Source of the DNA: an uncultured Hyphomonadaceae bacterium
Lineage (GTDB): Bacteria > Pseudomonadota > Alphaproteobacteria > Caulobacterales > Hyphomonadaceae
NCBI GenBank assembly: GCA_938049795.1
Contig: CALLCD010000132.1
Coordinates: 1 to 8,508, forward strand
Length of the DNA: 8,508 bases
Direction: 5' to 3'
In this document: piece by piece, positions 1 through 6,346 of the stretch
Numbering within the stretch: position 1 is the stretch's first letter
Layout of the letters: each line of letters begins with the position of its first letter
Made by a program: the position numbers and the translations under genes
The notes under the pieces: generated by a model
Database searches by the model: none
Told to the model about the DNA's origin: nothing
The model's input: the letters and a program-made list of their open reading frames with translations, nothing else

Positions 1-1122
1 GGCAAAACCGAAGTCTCCCGCCGTCTCGCCCGCCTGGCCAATGCGCCTTTCCTCAAAGTCGAAGCCACCAAATTCACCGAGGTCGGCTATGTCGGCCGCG
101 ACGTCGAACAAATCGTCCGCGATCTCGTCGAAGCCGCCATCGGCACCGTGCGCGAGGCCAAACGCACAGCCGTCGCCGAACAGGCCCGCACCGCCGCCGA
201 AGACCGCTTACTCGACGCGCTTGTCGGCGATGAAGCCCAAAACTCGACCCGCGAAGTCTTCCGCCGCAAATTGCGCGACGGCGAAATTGACGACAAACCC
301 GTAGACATCGAACTCGCCGAAACCGGCGGCCCGCAAATGATGGACCTTGGCGGCATGGGCGGCGGCCAGATGGGCATGATCAATCTCGGCGACATGCTCG
401 GCAAAGCGATGGGCGGCCGCACCAAACGCGTGCGCACCACCGTCGCCGAAGCCTATCAGCCCCTCATCGCCGAAGAAGCCGACAAATTGCTCGACGAAGA
501 CGCCATCATCCGCGAAGCCGTCCGCGCCACCGAAGAAGACGGCATTGTCTTCCTCGACGAGATCGACAAAGTCGCCGCCAAATCGGGCCGGGGCGGGGCC
601 GATGTCAGCCGCGAAGGCGTCCAGCGCGATCTCCTGCCGCTGATCGAAGGCACGACTGTCTCCACCAAGCGCGGACCAGTCAAGACAGACCACATCCTGT
701 TCATCGCCTCCGGCGCCTTCCACGTCTCCAAACCCTCAGACCTCCTGCCCGAACTGCAAGGCCGCTTACCCATCCGCGTCGAGCTAGACGCGCTCACCCG
801 CGACGATATGCGCCGCATTCTGGTCGAGCCCGAAGCCAGTCTGATCAAGCAACACGAAGCCCTGATGGCCGCTGAAAACGTCACCCTCACCTTCGACGAA
901 AGCGCCATCGACCGGCTCGCGGATCTCGCCGTCCAGGTCAATGACACGGTCGAAAACATCGGCGCGCGCCGCCTCCAAACCGTCCTCGAACGCCTCCTCG
1001 ACGACATCTCCTTCGACGCCTCGGAAAAAAGCGGCGACACCATCACCATAGACGCCGCCTACGTAGACACCCACCTCGCCGACCTCGTAGGCAACACCGA
1101 CCTCTCCAAATTCATCCTCTAG
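1..1122 (+). CDS. hslU: ATP-dependent protease ATPase subunit HslU (5'-truncated by window edge)
   Basis: HslU (ClpY) is the AAA+ unfoldase of the cytoplasmic HslUV protease; it unfolds substrates with ATP and threads them into the HslV peptidase. The reading frame is open from base 1 and starts inside Walker A (GKTE at residues 1-4 of the visible part), so about 60 N-terminal residues lie outside; 373 codons remain. Visible marks are the pore-loop GYVG (residues 29-32), a Gly/Met-rich I-domain insert (about 110-140), Walker B (VFLDEIDK, about 183-190), the arginine-finger region QGRLPIRVEL, sensor-2 GARRL, and the C-terminal tail LSKFIL that docks into HslV. It ends at TAG 1120-1122. hslV usually lies next to hslU and is presumably to the left. 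Everything visible is intact, and the identification is firm. Confidence 0.98.
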   Translation, partial: GKTEVSRRLARLANAPFLKVEATKFTEVGYVGRDVEQIVRDLVEAAIGTVREAKRTAVAEQARTAAEDRLLDALVGDEAQNSTREVFRRKLRDGEIDDKPVDIELAETGGPQMMDLGGMGGGQMGMINLGDMLGKAMGGRTKRVRTTVAEAYQPLIAEEADKLLDEDAIIREAVRATEEDGIVFLDEIDKVAAKSGRGGADVSREGVQRDLLPLIEGTTVSTKRGPVKTDHILFIASGAFHVSKPSDLLPELQGRLPIRVELDALTRDDMRRILVEPEASLIKQHEALMAAENVTLTFDESAIDRLADLAVQVNDTVENIGARRLQTVLERLLDDISFDASEKSGDTITIDAAYVDTHLADLVGNTDLSKFIL

Positions 1123-1332
1123 CTGGGGGAGGGAGGCGGTGCGTCTTCCCGCGACTTGATCGCGGGATCCATCTCGGAACGAAGCGGCCAGAGAGGAGCC
1201 GCACATTCGCCCAGCATAAACAGTGCACCCTCAAAATAGACTCGCCAAGAAACCGGCGACACAAAATCTGGTTTTGGCCATGGAGGAACGGGCAACCCAG
1301 CGTCTTACTTGGGGCGAGAAAAGGACGCTTGC
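1123..1332. other. Intergenic region between convergent hslU and BNR gene
   Basis: These 210 bp separate the 3' ends of two convergent genes. They contain the palindrome at 1147-1167 and a weaker stem at 1184-1202. No tRNA, small ORF with a ribosome binding site, or convincing terminator was seen. Base composition drops from about 1215 onward, which may mark the left edge of the compositionally different BNR segment. Confidence 0.5.
1147..1167. repeat. REP-like perfect palindrome downstream of hslU
   Basis: Two perfect 8-bp arms, TCCCGCGA (1147-1154) and TCGCGGGA (1160-1167), enclose a 5-nt loop CTTGA. Read on the minus strand it has the form of ATCCCGCG-ATCAAG-TCGCGGGA with a GGAT flank. 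This resembles a dispersed intergenic palindrome I recall from many alphaproteobacterial genomes, but only one copy is seen here, so the repeat status is inferred. No T-run follows on either strand, so it is a poor intrinsic terminator, though it could protect the hslU mRNA 3' end. A second weaker stem lies just right of it (GCGGC 1184-1188 with GCCGC 1198-1202). Confidence 0.55.
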
Positions 1333-2268
1333 TTAGACAAAAGCGGTGGCGCTTGAGCCTCTTAGTCCACTTGCTTTGCGTGACCAAGTGCGGCCGGTGT
1401 CCGATGAAACATGGACATTTCCCGCTTGATCTATGATTGCCGCATTAGCGCCGCTTGCCGTCATGCAGGCTGTATCGACGACGCCAGAAGTCCATCGGGG
1501 GAAACCACCTCCAACAGGCACAAATGGTTCGCCTCCATCCAGTGACCGCCGGTAAACTGCTCCCTTCTCAGAAAAAGGATGCTCAGAGGCCGATACAAAT
1601 ACCTCAGCGCCGATAAAGGCAACCGCCAGGCAGTGAGGCTCGTGAAGCCCTTCCGTTTCAATAGCCCAGTTTTCGCCTGCGTCATGGGAAATGTACAAAC
1701 CGACAGCCGATGCTGCTGCGACAACATTTGGGTGCACATTCGAACAGGCCACTTCATGGACATCAGTTTCTATGTCTATCGTCGGGTGCCACGAGACGCC
1801 TCGATCCGTCGACCTTGGTATTCCACCGACATGGACATTTGCAAACAGAGCCGAACCATCGCCTGCCGCACTCATGGAGCGGACGCCGAGCGGTGGCCCT
1901 ACTACTTTGCCGTCAACAATCGCAGTGCCTGCATACCAACTTTCGCGACCACGAACATGCTCGAAGCTGTTAACAACCTCAAGACGTCCATCAACAAGGC
2001 GCATCATTCCAGCGTTATCATCGGTTCCAACAAAAATTTCATCCTGCGAGATTACGCAGACAGACAACTCGATGTCAGATCGGATCAGTTCATTCCAAGT
2101 ACCATCACTAGATCTTCGGCTAATTATATTACTGTCTAATATGGCGATCACGGAGCCATTATCTGCCGTGGTCAGACCTCGAACGCCATGTCCGGCCATT
2201 TCATGTGAGGTCTTGTCTCCATCGAAGACATAGAGTCCATCACGCCAAGTTGAGATTAGTAGTTGCAT
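1333..2268 (-). CDS. BNR/Asp-box beta-propeller protein (sialidase-fold, function unknown)
   Basis: A 311-residue protein made of repeated beta-rich units. Asp-box motifs of the S-x-D-x-G-x-x-W type are visible at residues 153-160 (STDRGVSW), 194-201 (SHDAGENW), 242-249 (SLDGGEPF, aromatic replaced by F) and 288-295 (SSDTGRTW), with a degenerate unit near 53-58. This predicts a six- or seven-bladed propeller like those of sialidases and VPS10-like proteins. I see no signal peptide, no membrane segment and no sialidase catalytic set, so an enzymatic role is not supported; a cytoplasmic binding or scaffold role is possible. Its GC content is near 50% by eye, against the mid-60s in its neighbours, and its codon choice is less GC-biased, which suggests acquisition. 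The ATG at 2268 lacks a good Shine-Dalgarno sequence. It lies 92 bp downstream of the HAD gene on the same strand. Confidence 0.75.
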   Translation of the reverse strand: MQLLISTWRDGLYVFDGDKTSHEMAGHGVRGLTTADNGSVIAILDSNIISRRSSDGTWNELIRSDIELSVCVISQDEIFVGTDDNAGMMRLVDGRLEVVNSFEHVRGRESWYAGTAIVDGKVVGPPLGVRSMSAAGDGSALFANVHVGGIPRSTDRGVSWHPTIDIETDVHEVACSNVHPNVVAAASAVGLYISHDAGENWAIETEGLHEPHCLAVAFIGAEVFVSASEHPFSEKGAVYRRSLDGGEPFVPVGGGFPRWTSGVVDTACMTASGANAAIIDQAGNVHVSSDTGRTWSRKASGLRGSSATAFV

Positions 2269-2309
2269 TTCATGAATGTAGCACGATCTTCACCGAGCCG
2301 AAAACGGGA

Positions 2310-2315
2310 ACTATA
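2310..2315 (-). promoter_or_regulatory. Candidate -10 element for the BNR gene
   Basis: On the minus strand the sequence GCTGG-TATAGT lies about 42 bp upstream of the BNR start codon, inside the 92-bp gap after the HAD gene. TATAGT is one mismatch from the consensus -10, but no matching -35 was found at normal spacing. If real, it would let the BNR gene be transcribed apart from the upstream operon. Confidence 0.25.
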
Positions 2316-2360
2316 CCAGCGTCCGTTCTTAGGCGCTTGAAGCCCCGTCAGCTCTCCCCC

Positions 2361-3020
2361 TCAAACATCCCAATCCACAATTTCGACCCCGTTCGCCGGT
2401 GCCTGTCGCCGCAGGGGCGGGTTCGGGTTGACGGCCACGCCCTTGTCCGCCCACACAAGACAGGGCAGGTCGGTGACATGATCGGAGTAAAAGCTGATCG
2501 GTCCCGCCGGCCGGACGCCCTCAAAATACGCCTCCACACGGCGCAATTTCTCCTCGCCATAACAGTTCTCGCCATCAAGCGGCGCGAGCAGGCGGTCCTC
2601 CGCGTCCCATTGCAAATTCGTACTGATATAGCCGTCAAACCCGAGCGCCTCGGCCATAGGCGCAACGATCAGATCCACCGCCGCGCTTGCAATAATCAGC
2701 CGGTCGCCTGCCGCCCGATGCGCCTCGATCACCCCGCGCGCCTGTTTGCGTAAGCCTCGAGCCACATCCCGTTCGACAAAGCCCCGCGCCAGCGCCTCAA
2801 GCTCGCCCCGTCCGCGCCCTTCAAGATAAAGCTCGATGGAGCGCTCTTTCACCGACGCACGGTTCGCAAACCCAGCCTTGTATTTGAGCGCCTGCACACC
2901 GGCGAGCGGCAGCTTCCCCCAAAATCCGAGCCCCCCGCCCGTCGCATAGCGCACAAACCGGCTCCATGTGCCTTGGCGTGTGATGGTTTTGTCGAGGTCA
3001 AAAAGGGCAGTGCCAGCCAT
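2361..3020 (-). CDS. HAD-superfamily subfamily IB phosphatase (SerB-like fold)
   Basis: A 219-residue cytoplasmic HAD hydrolase of the IB class, which removes phosphate from a small molecule or lipid head group through an aspartyl-phosphate intermediate. All motifs are present: motif I FDLDKT with nucleophile D8 and acid/base D10, motif II serine S112 (IIASAA), motif III lysine K158 (GEEK), and motif IV SDHVTD with D180 and D184. The helical cap between residues 15 and 95 is typical of the TIGR01490-type family (HAD-IB, SerB-like), whose substrates are mostly unknown. Start ATG at 3020 lies 11 bp after the flippase stop, with TTGGA in the gap as a weak Shine-Dalgarno. It is the last gene of the putative lipid operon. 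It could dephosphorylate a product of the nucleotidyltransferase pathway or a phospholipid; phosphoserine phosphatase is less likely because of the context. Confidence 0.88.
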   Translation of the reverse strand: MAGTALFDLDKTITRQGTWSRFVRYATGGGLGFWGKLPLAGVQALKYKAGFANRASVKERSIELYLEGRGRGELEALARGFVERDVARGLRKQARGVIEAHRAAGDRLIIASAAVDLIVAPMAEALGFDGYISTNLQWDAEDRLLAPLDGENCYGEEKLRRVEAYFEGVRPAGPISFYSDHVTDLPCLVWADKGVAVNPNPPLRRQAPANGVEIVDWDV

Positions 3021-3031
3021 AAGGGGTCCAA

Positions 3032-4366
3032 TCAGAGCGTCGTCTTCTGCTTATCGAGTGCAACCTGTTCGGACAAGGTGCGCTGGGTAATCGCCACCGC
3101 CACGATCAGCGCCAAACTGTCCCCGATCACAAACGCCCAGCCCGGCCCGTCCGTGCCCATCACCCGCGCGAGCACCACAAACAGAACCAGCAAAACACTG
3201 ACCCCGCTCGCCCTTGCAATCAGCGCCCGGCCCGGTCGCCCCGCTGCATAAAGCGTCGGCAGTAAGGGCGCATAAGCCGCCGAAATCGCCGCCGCGAGCA
3301 ATAGGAACAAAGCCAGCGGCGCGCTCGGCCCATAATCCTTACGCATCAAATAGGACAGAACATCCGGCCCGAACGCCGCCACCAGTCCGCCCACAACCAG
3401 CGCAATCGCCACCATTATCCCGCCCGTGCGCAGAATAAGCGGCCAGATCTTGTGCGTCTGTCCCGCTTCGACCATTTTCGCAAGTTCGGGATAGATCACC
3501 TCGTCAAGCTGCTGCGTCCCGCGCACCAGAACGCTGGCAATCTGGTGAGCAATCTTGAACACCGCCGCAAAGGCAGGCCCAAGCACCCCGCCCGCAAGCA
3601 GCACTGGCAATTCCTGTTTGGCCACCGCAATCGAGGCATCAATATTCGCAAGCCAGCAAAACGACCACAGCCCCGTCTCCGGCGCTTTCAAAGTCGGCCA
3701 TTTCGAAAACAACCCCTCGCGCAACCCCCGCGCCTTGAGCTGCCACAGCGCCAGCCCCCATAGCGAGACATAATCGACCAGCGCCGACACCGCCCAGACC
3801 AGCGCAAAGCTCGCAAAACTTGCCCCCGTCTGCATCACAATCAGCACACCAATAAGGCGGCTCGCCGGCATCACCAGCGACTGCATCGCCAGCAGGTCAA
3901 ACCGGTCTAGCAGCCGCAACACCCCAAGCGAGCTCGACCTGAGCCGCAGAGCAATCAACAGACAATACGCCAGCGCAATCGGCAAATACGCACTCTCAAG
4001 CTGGAGCAACCCATGCCCGACCCACAAAAACCCCGCCGCCACAACACTCCCCGCAAGCGCCGTGACGATATCGAGCCCCAGCGTAAACCGAAGCAATCGG
4101 TGCAAGCTGGGCGTGTCCCCCGCCGCCAGATGCGGCACGCCAAACCGGATCAGCGCCTGCCACGATTTGAACGTGCCAAGCTCTGCGGCGAGCAACATAA
4201 AGGCATGCAAGATAAACAAGGCCCCAAGTTCCGCCGGGGGCAGGGCGCGCGTCGCCAGCACCATAACCAGCAGATTGAACACCGCCCCGCCGCCCTTGCC
4301 GATAAACATCAGTCCGGTATTGGCGGCGATGCGCTCTCCGGTCTCCTTGGTCAGCTTGTCGGACAT
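3032..4366 (-). CDS. MOP-superfamily lipid/polysaccharide flippase (Wzx/RfbX-like)
   Basis: A 444-residue integral inner-membrane protein with about 12 hydrophobic segments (for example near residues 22-39, 47-63, 96-116, 127-142, 160-178, 184-206, 253-270, 310-332, 348-368, 388-402 and 408-427). Its N-terminus, with G-K-G near 23-25 followed by LATRALPPAELG, is the usual opening of the polysaccharide biosynthesis/MVF family that flips lipid-linked sugars or lipids across the inner membrane. The frame is open to an ATG at 4432, but that would overlap the previous gene by over 60 bp and add a basic, non-family extension. The ATG at 4366, 4 bp after that gene's stop, fits the family and the tight coupling, so I chose it. 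No glycosyltransferase or polymerase lies nearby, so the substrate may be a lipid precursor made by this operon rather than an O-antigen unit. That is inference. Confidence 0.88.
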   Translation of the reverse strand: MSDKLTKETGERIAANTGLMFIGKGGGAVFNLLVMVLATRALPPAELGALFILHAFMLLAAELGTFKSWQALIRFGVPHLAAGDTPSLHRLLRFTLGLDIVTALAGSVVAAGFLWVGHGLLQLESAYLPIALAYCLLIALRLRSSSLGVLRLLDRFDLLAMQSLVMPASRLIGVLIVMQTGASFASFALVWAVSALVDYVSLWGLALWQLKARGLREGLFSKWPTLKAPETGLWSFCWLANIDASIAVAKQELPVLLAGGVLGPAFAAVFKIAHQIASVLVRGTQQLDEVIYPELAKMVEAGQTHKIWPLILRTGGIMVAIALVVGGLVAAFGPDVLSYLMRKDYGPSAPLALFLLLAAAISAAYAPLLPTLYAAGRPGRALIARASGVSVLLVLFVVLARVMGTDGPGWAFVIGDSLALIVAVAITQRTLSEQVALDKQKTTL

Positions 4367-4370
4367 AAAG

Positions 4371-5153
4371 TTAAGCGGCTTTGGCGAGGATCGACGAGAC
4401 CAGCGCCAGATCGGCCGGCTTGTCCACATCAATCGCCGCCTCCGCCGTCGGAATGATCACGGGGCTCACCTTCGCCCTGATCCGCCGGGAGCCAAACGCA
4501 AACACCTCTTCCAGATCAAGCCGTCCGAGCAGCATCCGCGCCAGCGTGCCAAGGCTCAAATGTCTGGCAAGCTTCCAAGGCTTTTTCCGGTCCTCGCCGA
4601 CATCTTGCCAGAACGCGACGGCGCTTTGGCCAAGCGGTGTGCGCACCAGAAACAGATTACACCCCGAATACCCCTCCCGCCCAAACGGTAAATAGGTCCG
4701 CTTGGTCTGCGGATAGGCTTGCGAGATCACCGTCCGCGTCGCCAGCCCCACGGCAAAATCGCAATCGCGCGCTTCGGCCCCGTCAAGCAAACACGTCACC
4801 ATCGAAGGGGTCAGAAGGGGATGGTCGCACGTCGTCACCAGCAGCGGCGTCTCGGCCCCCGCCTTAAGCGTTGCCAGCACCGCCTCCGCCGGACCATCGC
4901 CCACGCCCGCCGGTCTGATCCGGCCAATAAACTCCTGAAGATCGGCAGGCGCATTGACCGCCAGCTCCCCCGGGCACAGCCCGCTCATCCAGACATCACC
5001 TTCAAGCGCCGGAGAATCCCGCAAAGTGCGCAACATGTGATCAATCATCCGGATCCCGTGCAAAGGCACCAGCGCTTTCGAACTGACATCCGCTTCAAGA
5101 CAAAGCGGACAATCTTCTCGGCGCGAGCCAGCAAGGATCAGGACGGAGGTCAC
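4371..5153 (-). CDS. Nucleotidyltransferase, MobA/IspD-like fold (candidate head-group cytidylyltransferase)
   Basis: A 260-residue cytoplasmic GT-A-fold NTP transferase that would join a phosphorylated substrate to a nucleotide. The N-terminal loop LAGSRREDCP (7-16) replaces the usual LAGGxGxR, followed by SKALVPLHG with K26. Next come GDGPAEAV (85-92), the metal-binding TCDHP with D110, and a late IDVDKPADL with D242 and D244. Length and layout match stand-alone NTP_transf_3 proteins, not MobA (about 200 residues). Translation starts at GTG 5153: an in-frame TGA (5169-5171), the stop of the upstream gene, lies six codons before it, so no earlier start is possible. GAGGGA over that stop may serve as ribosome binding site. 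By context, and from my recollection of a phosphoglycerate cytidylyltransferase (CpgD) in Caulobacter ceramide diphosphoglycerate synthesis, a similar role is plausible but unproven. A molybdenum-cofactor role is not supported by the neighbours. Confidence 0.85.
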   Translation of the reverse strand: MTSVLILAGSRREDCPLCLEADVSSKALVPLHGIRMIDHMLRTLRDSPALEGDVWMSGLCPGELAVNAPADLQEFIGRIRPAGVGDGPAEAVLATLKAGAETPLLVTTCDHPLLTPSMVTCLLDGAEARDCDFAVGLATRTVISQAYPQTKRTYLPFGREGYSGCNLFLVRTPLGQSAVAFWQDVGEDRKKPWKLARHLSLGTLARMLLGRLDLEEVFAFGSRRIRAKVSPVIIPTAEAAIDVDKPADLALVSSILAKAA

Positions 5154-5168
5154 AGCGGCGTTAGTCCC

Positions 5169-6311
5169 TCATAGCGATTTTTTATATAGACGATACTTTT
5201 TGTAAATTGCAGCTGACGACAATTCAATCATATTCTGCACGTCCACATTGTCTTCGAGGATCCAGCTCAGCTCGACATCCTCCACCCCACGCGGACGCAT
5301 CGCCGCATAGCACGTCTCGAACAAGGCCAGCATCAACGCGCTGCCCGACCGCTTCTTCTGGATCTCCTGCCGGATCCCGTTCAGTGGCACCCGCGCCGAT
5401 TTGACCCCGGACACTTTGAGCCGCCATAACAGCTTCGCCCAGCCAAACGGAAACAACCGCCCGTCAAGATCACGGATCGCCTCGTTCAGATTGGGCAGCA
5501 TCAGGATAAATCCCTTCGCCTCGCCATCCACTTCGCCAAACCAGAACCCCGCCGGATCAATCAGGATTTTCATCTCCTTGGCCATGTGCTGAACCTGCGT
5601 ATCGGAATAGGGCACAAAATTATAATTGTTCGCCCAGGCATCATTAAAGATGTTCATCGCCAGCGCGATCTCTTCTTCGAACTTGCCCTTACGCATCGGC
5701 CTGATGTTCAGCCGCGAGGATTTCTCCACATAGTCCTGCATCTTCGTCACAATCGGCGGGCGCGGATACCCTTCATGCGTGTTGCCCAGAAACGCGAACG
5801 TATCGACCGCCTTGCCATAGCCCAGCCCATCCATTGTGCGCGGATAATCCGGCCGGCCATGCGGCATCAGCATCATTTGCGGCGTCTCGAACCCTTCAGT
5901 CAGCATGCCGCATTCCTCATTGACCGAGAAATTGAACGGCCCGCCAATATGCGCCATCCCCTTACCGCGCAGCCAATCTTCGGCCTGTTTGAGCAGCGCC
6001 CCTTGCGCGTCTGGATACGCCTTGTCCGTATCGAGAAACCCGAAATGCCCCGTTGCGTCCTTGTGAACTTCCAAATGGAAGCGGTTCACAAAGCTTGCAA
6101 TCCGCCCGACCACGCGCTCGCCAGCTTTCGCCAGCCAATACGCCACATCGAGGTGATCGAGCCCGTGATTCTTCTTCGGATCAAACTGGTCCTTCTGCAT
6201 CATCCGCAGCGGTGGCCGCCAGCCCGGCTCCCCGCGATAAAGCCGATAGGGCAGCTCCGCAAATGCCTTCATATCCGCAGCACGTGTCGCCTGCACAATT
6301 GTGATGGTCAT
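5169..6311 (-). CDS. GNAT-family N-acyltransferase, candidate bacterial ceramide synthase (bCerS-like)
   Basis: A 380-residue soluble-looking protein of the family often mislabelled 'dATP pyrophosphohydrolase' or 'GNAT N-acetyltransferase'. The N-terminal half carries YRLYRGEPGWRPPLR (22-36), a fragmentary GNAT fold with VGRIASF (68-74), and the conserved stretch GPFNFSVNEECGML (124-137). The C-terminal half contains a second acyltransferase-like domain (about 205-380) ending in VELSWILEDN and IYKKYRLYKK (346-378). In Caulobacter a protein of this kind (bCerS, from memory) N-acylates 3-ketosphinganine to oxidised ceramide. That assignment fits the hydroxylase and nucleotidyltransferase on either side. 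No signal peptide is visible. The start at ATG 6311 is supported by a purine-rich GGGGAGG ten bases upstream. Its TGA stop is in frame with the next gene, 15 bp ahead of that gene's GTG. The family assignment is strong; the exact substrate is inferred. Confidence 0.82.
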   Translation of the reverse strand: MTITIVQATRAADMKAFAELPYRLYRGEPGWRPPLRMMQKDQFDPKKNHGLDHLDVAYWLAKAGERVVGRIASFVNRFHLEVHKDATGHFGFLDTDKAYPDAQGALLKQAEDWLRGKGMAHIGGPFNFSVNEECGMLTEGFETPQMMLMPHGRPDYPRTMDGLGYGKAVDTFAFLGNTHEGYPRPPIVTKMQDYVEKSSRLNIRPMRKGKFEEEIALAMNIFNDAWANNYNFVPYSDTQVQHMAKEMKILIDPAGFWFGEVDGEAKGFILMLPNLNEAIRDLDGRLFPFGWAKLLWRLKVSGVKSARVPLNGIRQEIQKKRSGSALMLALFETCYAAMRPRGVEDVELSWILEDNVDVQNMIELSSAAIYKKYRLYKKSL

Positions 6312-6321
6312 GACCCAAGCG

Positions 6322-6328
6322 CCTCCCC
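6322..6328 (-). promoter_or_regulatory. Ribosome binding site of the GNAT gene
   Basis: GGGGAGG on the minus strand lies 10 nt before ATG 6311. It is the best Shine-Dalgarno match in the operon and fixes the start of the ceramide-synthase-like gene within the 35-bp gap after the hydroxylase. Confidence 0.6.
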
Positions 6329-6346
6329 GCGCAGGCTCTGGCGTGA

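Noticed and set aside
1147..1202. Intrinsic terminator of hslU
   Set aside because: Two stems are present but neither is followed by a T-run on the plus strand or, for the BNR gene, on the minus strand.
208..1206. Long minus-strand ORFs opposite hslU (208-723, 456-1049, 784-1206)
   Set aside because: They are antisense shadows of a GC-rich conserved gene; the translations have no family motifs and are serine/arginine- or acid-rich as expected from codon bias.
1579..2233. Plus-strand ORFs opposite the BNR gene (1579-2139, 1691-2233)
   Set aside because: The minus-strand frame has repeated Asp-box motifs and the plus-strand products show no repeats or domains, so the minus strand is the coding one.
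4367..4432. 22-residue upstream extension of the flippase (ATG 4432)
   Set aside because: It would overlap the nucleotidyltransferase coding end and adds a Trp/Arg/Ser-rich stretch unlike family N-termini; ATG 4366 fits better.
4062..4691. Plus-strand ORF spanning the flippase and nucleotidyltransferase junction
   Set aside because: It is antisense to two recognisable genes and has no family resemblance.
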